In this document: piece after piece, positions 26,366 through 35,863 of the stretch
Layout of the letters: each line of letters opens with the position of its first letter
How positions within the stretch are numbered: the first letter of the stretch is position 1
Assembly: GCA_949292905.1 (NCBI GenBank)
Contig: CASFAV010000008.1
Coordinates: forward strand, 1-64,000
DNA length: 64,000 bases
Source: an uncultured Eubacteriales bacterium
GTDB lineage: Bacteria; Bacillota; Clostridia; Christensenellales; DTU072
Direction of reading: 5' to 3'
Notes under the pieces: model-generated
What the model was told of the DNA's origin: nothing
What the model saw: the letters and a program-made list of their open reading frames with translations, nothing else
Databases searched by the model: none
Made by a program: the position numbers and the translations under genes

Positions 26366-27232
26366 TCAATCTTTCATCCCCGCCGCGCGAACTTCGAGCG
26401 GAATGTATCCGTAACGGAAACCGCACATCTCTTCCCAGTCCTTCAGTATCTCGCGGTCGGTATTCACGACGCCGTTCTCGTCCGTCGCCGCGCCCGCGTC
26501 GGAAGCAAGTTTCACTTCCATGAGCCGCTCTCCGCGCAATACCGCTTCGCGCACCTTCCTGTGTCCGCTCACGATATATAAGCTTTCGCCCCTCTTGACC
26601 ACGCGGGTCTCCTTGTCGCCCGCGTCGTAAGGCGCCGTGGGGTACAGACTGACGGGAGAGACGAATATCCCGTTGTACGCGCCGCTCTCCTCGTGCTTTT
26701 TCGCGGCGTCGAGAATGACGTCCAGTTCCTCTTTCACGGTAAGCAGAGAGGTGTCCAGTATAAGATCGTAATTGCGGTAATCGTTCATCGTAACGCCGTA
26801 TACGCTCTGATACCTCTCGTTCTCGAGCATGCTCCGTTCCACGAGCTCCGCCATGGCTTCTTCCCTGCTAGAATAGGTCTCTTCCACCGACTCGCGCTTC
26901 CCGTACACCCTGTCCGCCGCTATGTCGGGCGAAACGAGCAGGTGTACTTTGAATACTCCCGGCACGAAGTGCCACGCCATGCGCGAATCGAATACGACGT
27001 CCTTGCCCCTCACGCGCTCCGCGTATTCCACGAGCTTGGAGTCGATTATCTTGTCGAAACGCTTGTCCGTCTTGCAAAGCCTGTTGAGCTCGAGGGTGCT
27101 TATGCCGAGCTCCGCGGCGTACTCGCGCTGTATCTTGCCGGTATGGAATACGTCGAAGCCGTATTCCTCCTCAAGCCTTTTACAAAGCTCGCTCTTGCCG
27201 CTGCCGAGTTGTCCGTTGATGGCTATGAACAT
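26366..27232 (-). CDS. nucleotide-kinase-like protein fused to a ParB/sulfiredoxin-like domain
   Basis: Residues 1-175 resemble the cytidylate-kinase-like family (P-loop GQLGSGKS at 7-14, then DVFHTGKIQREYA and VVFDSRMAWHF). Residues about 186-245 resemble the ParB/Srx fold: VSPVSLYPT followed by YIVSGHRKVREAVLRGE, where S222-G223-H224-R225 is the hallmark GxHR-type motif of ParB and sulfiredoxin nucleotide-binding folds. The last 45 residues are unassigned. It is the third gene of the gyrB-gyrA unit, 19 bp after gyrA. No helix-turn-helix is visible, so it is not the chromosomal ParB. Function unknown; a nucleotide-dependent regulatory or small-molecule kinase role is possible. Confidence 0.7.
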   Translation of the reverse strand: MFIAINGQLGSGKSELCKRLEEEYGFDVFHTGKIQREYAAELGISTLELNRLCKTDKRFDKIIDSKLVEYAERVRGKDVVFDSRMAWHFVPGVFKVHLLVSPDIAADRVYGKRESVEETYSSREEAMAELVERSMLENERYQSVYGVTMNDYRNYDLILDTSLLTVKEELDVILDAAKKHEESGAYNGIFVSPVSLYPTAPYDAGDKETRVVKRGESLYIVSGHRKVREAVLRGERLMEVKLASDAGAATDENGVVNTDREILKDWEEMCGFRYGYIPLEVRAAGMKD

Positions 27233-27251
27233 ACCTTTATATGTCCTCCGT

Positions 27252-29861
27252 CTACTCGTTGCCTTCGGGCTCCGCCGCGCTTTCGGCTTCCGTCGCCTCC
27301 GCTTCGGTTATCGCGGTTTCGGTTACCGTTTCGGCGTTATCGGTCACCGTTTCGGCGTTTTCGGCTGCGTTGTCGGCGTCAGCTCCGGGTTCTTCTTCGA
27401 CTTCCTCGTGAGGCGCTATCGCTACCGCCGCCACCTTGCCGCCGTCGCGCAGCCTCATCACTATGACGCCCTTCGTCGCTCTGCCGATGACGCTTATATC
27501 CTTGGCGGGAGTACGTATCATTATTCCCGAATCGGCTATGATTATGAGGTCTTCCTCGCCCGTGACGAGCTTGAGTCCCGCAAGTCCGCCGGTCGTTTCG
27601 TTGAAGTTGCCCGCCTTGATACCCTTGCCGGCTCTGCCCTGCACGCGGTATTCTTCGAGCGAGCTGCGCTTGCCGAAGCCCTTCTCGGTGACGGTGAGCA
27701 CTTCCTCTTTGCCGGTCCTTATGACAGCCATGTCGACGATTATCTCGCCTTCGTCGAGCTTCATGCTTCTTACGCCCATCGAGCCCCTGCCCGTCTTGCG
27801 GATGTCGCGCTCGTTGAACCTTATGCACTTGCCCGAAGAGCCCGCCATGATTATTTCGGCGTCGCCGTCCGTCACGTCGGCGGTGAACATCTCGTCGCCC
27901 TCGGTAAGCGTTATCGCTATCTTGCCCGTCTTACGGATATGCTCGAATTCCTTAAGGTCGCACTTCTTGATGAGTCCCTGTCTCGTCGCCATCACCATAT
28001 AGCCGCCCGAATAGTCCTTGACGCTCAAAAACGCCGTTACTTTCTCCCCTTCGCCGAGCGCGAGAAGATTGACCATAGCCCTTCCTTTCGCCGCTCTCTG
28101 CGCTTCTGGGATCTCGTACGCCTTGATGCAATAGACTTTGCCGAGGTTAGTGAAGAACAGCAGCTCGTCGTGCGAATTGCATACGAACATCTTGACCACG
28201 AAGTCCTCGTCCTTCGCCTTGTGCGCCGTGACTCCGATACCGCCGCGGTTCTGCGCCTTGTATTCCGCTACGGGAGTCCTCTTGACGTAGCCCTGATAGG
28301 TCATCGTGATGACCACTTCTTCTTTCGGGATAAGATCCTCGATGTCTATCTCGCCCGCGTCGTAGCTCAATTCGGAACGGCGAGGCTCGTTGTACTTGTC
28401 CTTGATCTCGCCGAGCTCCGTCTTGATGATGTCGCGCACCCTCTCCGGACGGGCGAGTATGTCTCTGTATTCCGCTATCGACTTCTCTATCTCGTCGAGC
28501 TCCTCTTTAAGCTTCTCCACTTCGAGCGCGTTCAACCTGCCGAGTTTCATTTCGAGAATGGCTATAGCCTGTTTCTCGCTGAGCAGGAAGGCTTCCATCA
28601 GCCTCGGCTTCGACTCCGTATTGTCCTTCGACGTGCGGATGATGCGGATCACTTCGTCGATATTCGCCTGCGCTATCACCAGTCCTTTCAATATGTGCTC
28701 GCGGTCGAGCGCCTTGTTCAAAAGGAATTGCGTGCGCCTCGTGATGACCTCTTTCTGATGTTTGACGTAGGCTTCGAGTATCTCCTTCAGATTCATTATC
28801 TTCGGCTTGCCCTCGTCGAGCGCAAGGAAGGTGATGCCCGTCGATACCTGCAGGTTGGTCTGCTTGTAAAGGGTATTCAATACCACCTGCGGGCTGGCGT
28901 CGCGCTTGAGCTCAATGACGATACGCATTCCGAAACGGTCGGATTCCTCGCGGATATTGGAGATGCCGTCTATCTTCTTGTCCTTGACCTGGTCGGCTAT
29001 GCTCTTGATGAGCACCGCTTTGTTGACCTGATAAGGTATCTCGGTGACCACGATGCAGTTCCTGCCGCCTATCTCCTCTATCTCGCAACGCGAACGTATC
29101 ACCACGCCGCCCTTTCCGGTGCGGTACGCCTGCTTGACCGCCGCCCTTCCGAGCACCAATGCGCCCGTGGGATAGTCGGGAGCGGGTATGTATTCGATAA
29201 GCTCGTCCACGGTAATGTCGGGATTATCGAGAAGCGCTATCGTGCCGTCGATTACTTCGCCGAGATTGTGCGGCGGTATGCTCGTCGCCATACCTACCGC
29301 TATACCTTCCGAACCGTTTACGAGAAGATTGGGGAAGCGCGCCGGCAGTACCGTGGGCTGCATGAGCGTGTCGTCGAAGTTGGGATAGAAGTCCACGGTG
29401 TCCTTGTCGAGGTCGCGAAGCATTTCTCCCGCTATTCTCGAAAGTCGCGCTTCGGTATACCTTTGAGCGGCGGCGGGGTGCCCGTCTACCGAACCGAAGT
29501 TACCGTGACCGTCCACGAGAGGACAGCGTATCGAGAAGTCCTGCGCGAGCCTTACGAGCGCGTCGTACACGCTGGAGTCGCCGTGGGGATGATATTTACC
29601 GAGCACTTCGCCGACGATACGGGCGCATTTCTTATGCGGGTGATCGTAGGTGTTGCCGAGGTCGTTCATCGCGAAAAGTATCCTGCGGTGAACGGGTTTA
29701 AGACCGTCCCTCACGTCCGGTATCGCGCGGCTTACGTTGACCGCCATCGCGTAGGCGATAAAGGATTTGCTCATCTCGTCGAGCAAGGGCGTGGGAATGA
29801 CCTTGGTCTTTGCGAGTATGTCTTTTATGTTTTTAATATCCAGTCTCTGTTTGCTGCCCAT
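27252..29861 (-). CDS. gyrA: DNA gyrase subunit A
   Basis: The cleavage-religation subunit of gyrase, 869 residues. The catalytic tyrosine is Y135 in AAQRYTEARL. The quinolone-determining region reads HGDSSVYD with Ser96 and Asp100, the wild-type-like residues at the positions equivalent to E. coli 83 and 87. The six-bladed C-terminal domain carries a GyrA-box variant QNRGGIG (canonical QRRGGKG). An acidic tail of about 50 residues rich in Glu, Ala and Thr ends the protein. Its ATG shares one base with the gyrB stop (TAATG), so translation is coupled. Confidence 0.98.
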   Translation of the reverse strand: MGSKQRLDIKNIKDILAKTKVIPTPLLDEMSKSFIAYAMAVNVSRAIPDVRDGLKPVHRRILFAMNDLGNTYDHPHKKCARIVGEVLGKYHPHGDSSVYDALVRLAQDFSIRCPLVDGHGNFGSVDGHPAAAQRYTEARLSRIAGEMLRDLDKDTVDFYPNFDDTLMQPTVLPARFPNLLVNGSEGIAVGMATSIPPHNLGEVIDGTIALLDNPDITVDELIEYIPAPDYPTGALVLGRAAVKQAYRTGKGGVVIRSRCEIEEIGGRNCIVVTEIPYQVNKAVLIKSIADQVKDKKIDGISNIREESDRFGMRIVIELKRDASPQVVLNTLYKQTNLQVSTGITFLALDEGKPKIMNLKEILEAYVKHQKEVITRRTQFLLNKALDREHILKGLVIAQANIDEVIRIIRTSKDNTESKPRLMEAFLLSEKQAIAILEMKLGRLNALEVEKLKEELDEIEKSIAEYRDILARPERVRDIIKTELGEIKDKYNEPRRSELSYDAGEIDIEDLIPKEEVVITMTYQGYVKRTPVAEYKAQNRGGIGVTAHKAKDEDFVVKMFVCNSHDELLFFTNLGKVYCIKAYEIPEAQRAAKGRAMVNLLALGEGEKVTAFLSVKDYSGGYMVMATRQGLIKKCDLKEFEHIRKTGKIAITLTEGDEMFTADVTDGDAEIIMAGSSGKCIRFNERDIRKTGRGSMGVRSMKLDEGEIIVDMAVIRTGKEEVLTVTEKGFGKRSSLEEYRVQGRAGKGIKAGNFNETTGGLAGLKLVTGEEDLIIIADSGIMIRTPAKDISVIGRATKGVIVMRLRDGGKVAAVAIAPHEEVEEEPGADADNAAENAETVTDNAETVTETAITEAEATEAESAAEPEGNE

Positions 29862-31768
29862 TATACGTCAAGCTCCTTTACAAGTGTCGCGTTCTGCTCG
29901 ATGAACGCCCTTCTGAGTTCGGGGTTCTCGCCCATAAGCAGGCTGAATATCTGATCGGCGGCTTCCGCGTCGTCCACCGTCACGCGCAGCAGCGTGCGCG
30001 TTTCGGGGTCCATCGTCGTTTCGAAAAGCTGTACGGCGTTCATTTCGCCCAAGCCTTTGTAGCGCTGAAGGTCGTAACGCGCGCCTCCGTTGGCTTCCTG
30101 GAACTCCTTGAGCTCTATGTCGGAATAAAAATATTTTTCCTCCTTGCCCTTCGTGACCTTGTAGAGGGGCGGGAGTGCTATATAGACGTGCCCTTCCTCG
30201 ACGAGCGGGCGCATGAAGCGGTAGAAGAACGTAAGGAGCAATATCCTTATGTGGCTGCCGTCGACGTCGGCATCCGTCATACAGATTATCCTGTCGTAAC
30301 GGCGCTTCGTGATGTCGAAATCGTCCTTGTAGCCGCAACCGAACGCCTTGATCATCGCTTTGATCTCCTCGTTGTCGAGTATGCGGTGCAGTCTTGCTTT
30401 CTCTACGTTGAGAATTTTACCGCGCAGGGGAAGTATCGCCTGTATCTGACGGTCTCTGCCGTTGATGGCGGTGCCGCCTGCCGAATCGCCCTCCACGAGG
30501 AATATCTCGCAGTTCTCGGGATTGGTGTCGGAGCAGTCCGCGAGCTTACCGGGAAGCGAAGTGCCTTCCATAACGCCTTTGCGGAAACTCTCGCGCGCTT
30601 TACGCGCCGCCTCTCTGGCGCGCTGAGCGGTTATAGCTTTCGTGATAAGCTCTTTGGCGACCTTGGGGTTTTCCTCGAGGTATTCGCCGAGCTTTGCCTG
30701 CAATACGCGGTTTACGAGGGTACGTATCTCGGAGTTGCCGAGCTTCGTTTTGGTCTGACCTTCGAATTGCGGTTCGGGAAGCTTGACGCTCAGTACGCAG
30801 GTGAGTCCTTCGCGCACGTCGTCGCCCGAAAGCTTCTCGTTCTCCTTGAGAGTCTTGCTCGACTGACCGTAGTCGTTCAATACCTTCGTGAGCGCCGCTT
30901 TGAAGCCTTCGAGGTGCATGCCGCCTTCCTCGGTGTTGATATTGTTGGCGTAAGTGTAGATCTTCTCGTCGTAGCCGGTATTGTACTGCATCGCTATTTC
31001 GACGATGTTGTCTCCGGAAGTTTCTTCGATATAGAATATCTCCGGGAAGACCACTTCTTTACCGACGTTCATCTGCTCGACGAAATGCACGATACCGCCT
31101 TCGTAGCAGAATACTTCCTTGCGCTCCTGACCTTCGCGCTTGTCCTCTATCGAAATGCGGAGCCCCTTATTGAGGTAGGCGAGCTCTCTGAGCCTCAGAC
31201 GCATCATGTCGTACTGGAAGACTATCGAGTCGAATATCTCGTCGTCGGGATAGAAGGTGACTTCTGTGCCCGTCTCGTCGGTGTCTCCTATCACCTTGAG
31301 ATCGGTCTGCGGCACGCCGCGGTTGAAGACCTGTTTATAGATCTTTCCGTTCTGGTAGACGACCACTTCGAGCCATTCGCTCAACGCATTGACGCAGGAC
31401 ACGCCCACGCCGTGGAGACCGCCGGAGATCTTGTAGCCGCCCGCGCCGAACTTGCCGCCCGCGTGAAGCTTCGTAAGAACGACCTCGACTGCGGATTTGC
31501 CCTCTTTGGGAATGATACCCGTAGGAATACCTCTTCCGTTGTCCCTGACTCTGCAGGCGCCGTCGGGAAGTATGGTGACTTCGATATGCGTGCAATATCC
31601 CGCAAGCGCTTCGTCGATCGAGTTGTCGACGACTTCGGTCACGAGATGATGCAGACCTTTTACGTCGGTGGTACCGATATACATGCCCGGTCTCTTACGG
31701 ACGGGCTCCAGTCCTTCGAGGACCTGAATATCGGATTCGCCGTAGCTGTGACTTATTTTTTCAGCCAT
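29861..31768 (-). CDS. gyrB: DNA gyrase subunit B
   Basis: The ATPase subunit of gyrase, 635 residues. GHKL motifs are present ([35 protein letters not shown]), as are TOPRIM motifs ([23 protein letters not shown]) and the terminal RRAFIEQNA. The start is set at 31768 ([12 protein letters not shown]) with GAGGAGCG upstream; the frame stays open for 26 further codons with no gyrase-like sequence. gyrBA runs on the minus strand left of dnaA, whereas in most Firmicutes it follows dnaA-dnaN-recF on the same strand. Confidence 0.98.
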   Translation of the reverse strand: MAEKISHSYGESDIQVLEGLEPVRKRPGMYIGTTDVKGLHHLVTEVVDNSIDEALAGYCTHIEVTILPDGACRVRDNGRGIPTGIIPKEGKSAVEVVLTKLHAGGKFGAGGYKISGGLHGVGVSCVNALSEWLEVVVYQNGKIYKQVFNRGVPQTDLKVIGDTDETGTEVTFYPDDEIFDSIVFQYDMMRLRLRELAYLNKGLRISIEDKREGQERKEVFCYEGGIVHFVEQMNVGKEVVFPEIFYIEETSGDNIVEIAMQYNTGYDEKIYTYANNINTEEGGMHLEGFKAALTKVLNDYGQSSKTLKENEKLSGDDVREGLTCVLSVKLPEPQFEGQTKTKLGNSEIRTLVNRVLQAKLGEYLEENPKVAKELITKAITAQRAREAARKARESFRKGVMEGTSLPGKLADCSDTNPENCEIFLVEGDSAGGTAINGRDRQIQAILPLRGKILNVEKARLHRILDNEEIKAMIKAFGCGYKDDFDITKRRYDRIICMTDADVDGSHIRILLLTFFYRFMRPLVEEGHVYIALPPLYKVTKGKEEKYFYSDIELKEFQEANGGARYDLQRYKGLGEMNAVQLFETTMDPETRTLLRVTVDDAEAADQIFSLLMGENPELRRAFIEQNATLVKELDV

Positions 31769-31960
31769 TGTAAACGCTCCTCGTTCTGTTTTGCGGCGCC
31801 CGCGCGCAAAGCGCGTCGGATATCCCGCATACCGATATAATAACATACATATAAAATATTGTATAGTAAATTTTAGTAATTAGTATATATAAAGAACGCG
31901 CGCGCTCGCGTAACACGCGCATACGCGAGCGAAACGCTCGCGCGGCAGCCTTTTCCCGAA

Positions 31961-31990
31961 AAAAACAAAAGCGCCCCGAAAAGCGCTTTT
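31961..31990 (-). terminator. terminator of the acyltransferase gene
   Basis: AAAAGCGC/GCGCTTTT stem with an 8-base loop and, on the minus strand, a T-rich tail. A further GC-rich hairpin (CGCGAGCG/CGCTCGCG) lies at about 31924-31942; no clear gyrB promoter was identified in the 264-bp gap. Confidence 0.75.
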
Positions 31991-32032
31991 ATGCGCGCCT
32001 CAAGGCGCGTAAGAGCGTTGCGTCGGAGACGG

Positions 32033-33349
32033 CTACGCGTTCTTGTCCCCTCTTTCGCGGAGGTTGGAGGAGATCTCCACTCTGAGCCCGGCGTCCGCGA
32101 GCGTAGTGAAAAACTCCCTCTCCAATTCCGTGGAAACGAGCATGCGCGTAAAGCTTATCGCGGTGACGCCGTTAAAGCTCACGACGCCGATGTTGACGGG
32201 GACTTTTTTGCTTATGTTGATATTGAAGGTGAATCTTCTGAGGAAGTTCTCCATGCCCTCCGGCATCCTCACGACGCCGAGATTGGAAATGATGAGGGTC
32301 TGTTTGGTCTGCGTGGTGACGGCTTTGCCGAACTTTATAAAAAACTCCTTGAGCCATACCGGCAATATCTTCATCAGCTTGTTGGTGGAATAGAAGGCGG
32401 AAAGTGAGAGCTTTTCGGCAAGCTCGCGTCTTGCGGACAAACTCTCTGCAAGTTGCGCTTTGCACAATCTGACGTATTCTTTGAGTTCGGGCGGGGTGCT
32501 GGCGGGGTTGACGGCGCACTTGGTGAGCGTGGTGAAGTTGAGAAGCGTCTCCGAAGGGAAGATCTTACGCAGATTGACTGGGATCATCGCGACGAGATCG
32601 CGGCTCACGTCCCGCTTGCAGTAGACCTTGTAAATACTGAGAAGCGCAATCGCCGCGATGAGCACGGTGACGGTGCAGTCCATACTGCGCGCAAGCGCGT
32701 GCAATTCGTCCTGGGACACGTAGCCGTGTATGAGCCCGTAGCCTATGGAGCGGAATTTCCTTCCGCGGATACCGAAGCAGTTTTTACCCGCCATTTTGCC
32801 CACCACGCCGCCGAAAATGCTGTACTGCGTATAATATTTGGAAATACTGTCTTCGAGCTCCCTCTCGTGCACGGGTTCCCCTTCTATCTTGACGTCGCCG
32901 TGCGGAGGGAGCGCCTTGCCGCACTCGTCGAGATAGCGGTAGACGAGGGAGCGCATGAATTCCATAGCGCCGGTGGCGTCGCACAAGCCGTGAAAGAAAT
33001 CGACGGAAATGCGTTTCTTATAATATTGAACGCGGAAAAGATAACGGTTGTTCCTTACCGAATCTATCTTGTCGAAAAGTATGCCGTTGTCCTGTCTTAC
33101 TACGGGGGGAAGGTCGTTGGTGTCGAAATAATATCTGAAAAAACCCCTCCGCAAGGTGACGGCGAAGGTGGGGAAGCGCTTGAGAACGGCGGCTACGGCG
33201 GCTTCGAGGTTATCGCCGTCGACGTACTCCTCCATTTCGGCGGAAAGCCTGAAGATACTCATCGTCGTAAGGGTACTGCTCATCGGATAGATATCCGCGG
33301 AATTGTCGAGTCTGTACCACTTCTCCGATTGCTCCGATGATTTTCTCAT
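32033..33349 (-). CDS. condensation/acyltransferase-superfamily protein (HxxxD)
   Basis: A 438-residue protein of the CoA-dependent acyltransferase superfamily, close in style to alcohol acetyltransferases and NRPS condensation domains. The HxxxD motif is FFHGLCDATGA (H120 and D124 counted from the start used here). A second signature near the C-terminus is LIISNLGVVRMP. Substrate unknown. The ATG at 33349 is chosen because a consensus promoter ends nine bases before it, so the message would be leaderless; an upstream in-frame start at 33397 would lie inside that promoter. Confidence 0.75.
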   Translation of the reverse strand: MRKSSEQSEKWYRLDNSADIYPMSSTLTTMSIFRLSAEMEEYVDGDNLEAAVAAVLKRFPTFAVTLRRGFFRYYFDTNDLPPVVRQDNGILFDKIDSVRNNRYLFRVQYYKKRISVDFFHGLCDATGAMEFMRSLVYRYLDECGKALPPHGDVKIEGEPVHERELEDSISKYYTQYSIFGGVVGKMAGKNCFGIRGRKFRSIGYGLIHGYVSQDELHALARSMDCTVTVLIAAIALLSIYKVYCKRDVSRDLVAMIPVNLRKIFPSETLLNFTTLTKCAVNPASTPPELKEYVRLCKAQLAESLSARRELAEKLSLSAFYSTNKLMKILPVWLKEFFIKFGKAVTTQTKQTLIISNLGVVRMPEGMENFLRRFTFNINISKKVPVNIGVVSFNGVTAISFTRMLVSTELEREFFTTLADAGLRVEISSNLRERGDKNA

Positions 33350-33358
33350 AACGCAAAC

Positions 33359-33387
33359 ATTATACCCGTTTGCGTCATATCCGTCAA
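33359..33387 (-). promoter_or_regulatory. promoter predicting a leaderless acyltransferase mRNA
   Basis: TTGACG (33387-33382), 17-bp spacer, TATAAT (33364-33359) on the minus strand, only nine bases before the start codon. Confidence 0.7.
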
Positions 33388-33418
33388 CGCGGAACATATA
33401 TTTTAAGGAGGATATTAT

Positions 33419-33679
33419 ATGGAAAAGGATTTAAGTAAACATTCGTTCAGATACGAAAACAACGAAATAACCGCAACGGGCGTGTTGAACGTAAAGGAAT
33501 TCACCGAGCGCGAGATAGTGGCGGAGATAGCGGGAACGGGGCTGACGATAAGAGGCGCCGACCTCAAGATAACGGACGTGGACGTATCGTCGGGTATCCT
33601 CAAAGCGACGGGCACCCTGCACTCGATGCAGTACGGCGGGGGCGGCGGCGGAGGCTTTCTGAAACGCATCCTCAAATGA
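33419..33679 (+). CDS. yabP: sporulation protein YabP
   Basis: An 86-residue protein with the YabP/YqfC pattern: HSFRYENNEITATGVLNVKEF, then a stretch ending GTGLTIRGADLKI and ILKATGTLHSMQY. In Bacillus, YabP is made in the mother cell under sigma-E and is needed for spore cortex/coat assembly. A Gly7 run precedes the basic C-terminus. AAGGAGG lies seven bases before the ATG. It overlaps the next gene by four bases. Its presence suggests a sporulation programme in this lineage. Confidence 0.88.
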   Translation: MEKDLSKHSFRYENNEITATGVLNVKEFTEREIVAEIAGTGLTIRGADLKITDVDVSSGILKATGTLHSMQYGGGGGGGFLKRILK

Positions 33680-34188
33680 TACACGAAGTCGGAGAAGACA
33701 TCGCGCTCCTGCTCGCGTTCGCCTCTTCGGGAGCGGCTTTCGCCGTGGTCTACAGGCTAATGCGCGCAGCGGCGAAAGCCTCGGAGAAACGCGCGGCGCT
33801 TATGATAGCGGACGCGCTCGCGGGACTTACCGCGGGCGCGGTATTTATTCTTACCGCCGACGCTTTCGGCGGCAGGATCGCTTTCGTTTCGATTGCGGTA
33901 TACGTTTTTGCCGCGCTCGCTTTTATCAAATTCTTGAGCGACGCGGAGCTTCCCGACGAGAAAAAACTCGCCGCGGCGTTTTCCGCGATCGACTCTTACT
34001 TCAAAAAACTGCTCGCACGTATCAAAGAAAACAGGGTCCCGAAAGAAAAGAACGGGGACCCTGTCCGTCATATTTTCAGAAAGCGCGTCACCACTTCTCG
34101 CGCAGATAACGCTTCTCGGATTCGTCGAGGTCGACGGCTATGGTTCCTCCGGGGTTCATCACGTCGTCCGGATCGAAATGCTTCTTGA
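33676..34188 (+). CDS. yabQ: YabQ-like spore cortex membrane protein
   Basis: The ATGA overlap with yabP and two or three hydrophobic segments in the first 95 residues (LLLAFASSGAAFAVVYRLM, LTAGAVFILTADAF, IAFVSIAVYVFAALAF) fit YabQ, a polytopic protein required for spore cortex synthesis. Similarity beyond synteny and topology is weak. The frame continues past the hairpin at 34031-34064 and overlaps the convergent flavoprotein gene by 101 bp. The last 45 or so codons (from RVPKEK) are Arg-rich and look like read-through after loss of the original stop. Confidence 0.6.
   Translation: MIHEVGEDIALLLAFASSGAAFAVVYRLMRAAAKASEKRAALMIADALAGLTAGAVFILTADAFGGRIAFVSIAVYVFAALAFIKFLSDAELPDEKKLAAAFSAIDSYFKKLLARIKENRVPKEKNGDPVRHIFRKRVTTSRADNASRIRRGRRLWFLRGSSRRPDRNAS
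34031..34064 (-). terminator. terminator of the glycerol-phosphate-type operon
   Basis: A perfect 10-bp stem ACAGGGTCCC/GGGACCCTGT, followed on the minus strand by TTTTCTTT. It lies inside the 3' part of the convergent yabQ-like frame. Confidence 0.8.
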
Positions 34189-35863
34189 GACACCTGATTA
34201 TATCCATCTGATTGCTGCCGAGGAAGCCTTCGAGCCAGGGCGCGAACATCTTGCCGATGCCGTGGTGATGACTTATCGCGGCGCCCGAAGCCTGTATGTG
34301 ATCGAGTATCCCGCGGTGATATTGGAGATAGTCGTCGAGCTCGCTCATCTTCGTGATGAATATGAAGTAGAGGTTGGCGCCCTGCGGGTAGGCGTGCGAA
34401 AGGTGGGTGGTGCATATCGTATTGGGACGGGACTTGCAGTAAGCGCGCACGAACTTATGCACCTTATCCATATTGTCCCAGTTGACGGTACACTCGAGGG
34501 TATCCGTCATTATACCGAAATCCTGCATCGCGTCTCTTAAATAAGGATCCTTGAACCTTCCCTTCTCCCAGCCCTTGACGGGGAAGGAGCCTAGAGGCAG
34601 CGCGCCGTACGCCGTGCATATCTTGCGCACCTGCCTTGCCTGATTGCGCGCAAACCCCTTCTCGCCTTCCGACCAGCCCAGGAAAAGGCATTTGCCTTCG
34701 CCGTTGACTTCCCCTTCGAGGGACTTGTTGATGTCGAACTGCGGATAACCGAGCGCGTTGAATATCTTGAGCGCGCCGGGGATCTCGTCCACGCCGTACA
34801 GCCTGAGCATGAGCTCCGTTTCCTCGGGATCGGAAAGTCTGAATACCGAGGGCATTCCGAATTCGCCCTGCATTATCTCTCTCGCCGCCGCCTGACCGTC
34901 CGCCCAGCTCTTGAAAAGATAACTGAATTTCACCCTGTTCTCGGGCATGTAGCGGAAGAAGCGGAGCGTCACGTGCGTCAGTACGCCGAAAGCCCCCTCC
35001 GAGCCCATCATTATCTGATTGATATCCGGTCCGCATGCTTTGGCGGCGTAGTCGTCCGTCTTGATAACGCCTGCGGGAGTGGCGTATTCCTGACCGAGCA
35101 CGATGTGCTCTATCTTGCCGTAATAAGTGGAATTCTGCCCCGCGCCGCGCGTCACCGTCCAGCCGCCCACCGAACTGTATTCGAAGGACTGCGGGAAGTG
35201 CCCGCAGGTATAAGCGCGTTTCGCGCCGAATTCCTTGACGGCGTTGTTGAGGTGTTCTTCCAGTTGCGGTCCGCTCATGCCCGCTTCCACCGTGATCGTC
35301 TGGTTTATCTCGTTGAAAGCGATGACCTTATTGAAATTGAGGCGCATATCGAGGGAAATACCCCCCCTCATACACTCCACGCCGCGCGTGACCGAAGAAC
35401 CGCCGCCGTATACGTAGAGCGGGATCTTCTTCTCGGAGGCGTACGCCACGATCTTTTCTATCTGCTCCTTGTTCTCGGGATACAGCACGACGTCGGGAAT
35501 ATTCTCTATGACCTTCTTACGCAAACGCATTAGGTCGTGCATCGTCTTGCCGTACGCTACCGACAGCCTCGCGTAATCGTCCGTTCTCACGTTCGCCGCG
35601 CCCACTATGGCGCGCAACGCGTCGAGCTTATCCTCTCCGAGTCCCACCGGCACGTCGTAAGATACCTTGTCGTAACCGATCTCGCGGGGCTCCTTGAAAT
35701 CCTCGTCCGTCATCTTGAAAATCTCTTTCATCATCTTGTACAGCGATTCTTTGGGGATCTTCGTTTCGGTGTGATCGCCCCACTTGAATATCTCTCTGTA
35801 CGAACCTTCGGGTGCGCGTTCTTCTATCCACGGCGGACGGAAGCCTTTGTAGGGTTTAGACAT
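34088..35863 (-). CDS. FAD-binding oxidase, alkyl-dihydroxyacetonephosphate-synthase-like
   Basis: A 591-residue flavoprotein of the VAO/PCMH family. The FAD domain has YVYGGGSSVTRGVE, the family's ARAGxxGPxLE-like step (VEAGMSGPQLEEHL), SVGGWTVTRGAGQNSTYYGKIEH and MMGSEGAFGVLT. The C-terminal half carries SHHHGIGK, the histidine-rich motif of alkyl-DHAP synthases, and the N-terminus GYDKVSYDVPVG also fits that group. In eukaryotes this enzyme makes the ether bond of plasmalogens; bacterial members may instead be 2-hydroxyacid or polyol oxidases. It overlaps the FGGY kinase by eight bases and is the last gene of the five-gene operon. Confidence 0.85.
   Translation of the reverse strand: MSKPYKGFRPPWIEERAPEGSYREIFKWGDHTETKIPKESLYKMMKEIFKMTDEDFKEPREIGYDKVSYDVPVGLGEDKLDALRAIVGAANVRTDDYARLSVAYGKTMHDLMRLRKKVIENIPDVVLYPENKEQIEKIVAYASEKKIPLYVYGGGSSVTRGVECMRGGISLDMRLNFNKVIAFNEINQTITVEAGMSGPQLEEHLNNAVKEFGAKRAYTCGHFPQSFEYSSVGGWTVTRGAGQNSTYYGKIEHIVLGQEYATPAGVIKTDDYAAKACGPDINQIMMGSEGAFGVLTHVTLRFFRYMPENRVKFSYLFKSWADGQAAAREIMQGEFGMPSVFRLSDPEETELMLRLYGVDEIPGALKIFNALGYPQFDINKSLEGEVNGEGKCLFLGWSEGEKGFARNQARQVRKICTAYGALPLGSFPVKGWEKGRFKDPYLRDAMQDFGIMTDTLECTVNWDNMDKVHKFVRAYCKSRPNTICTTHLSHAYPQGANLYFIFITKMSELDDYLQYHRGILDHIQASGAAISHHHGIGKMFAPWLEGFLGSNQMDIIRCLKKHFDPDDVMNPGGTIAVDLDESEKRYLREKW

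Noticed and set aside
26922..29954. 1010-codon plus-strand frame opposite gyrA
   Set aside because: Antisense shadow of gyrA with unnatural Tyr/His/Arg composition.
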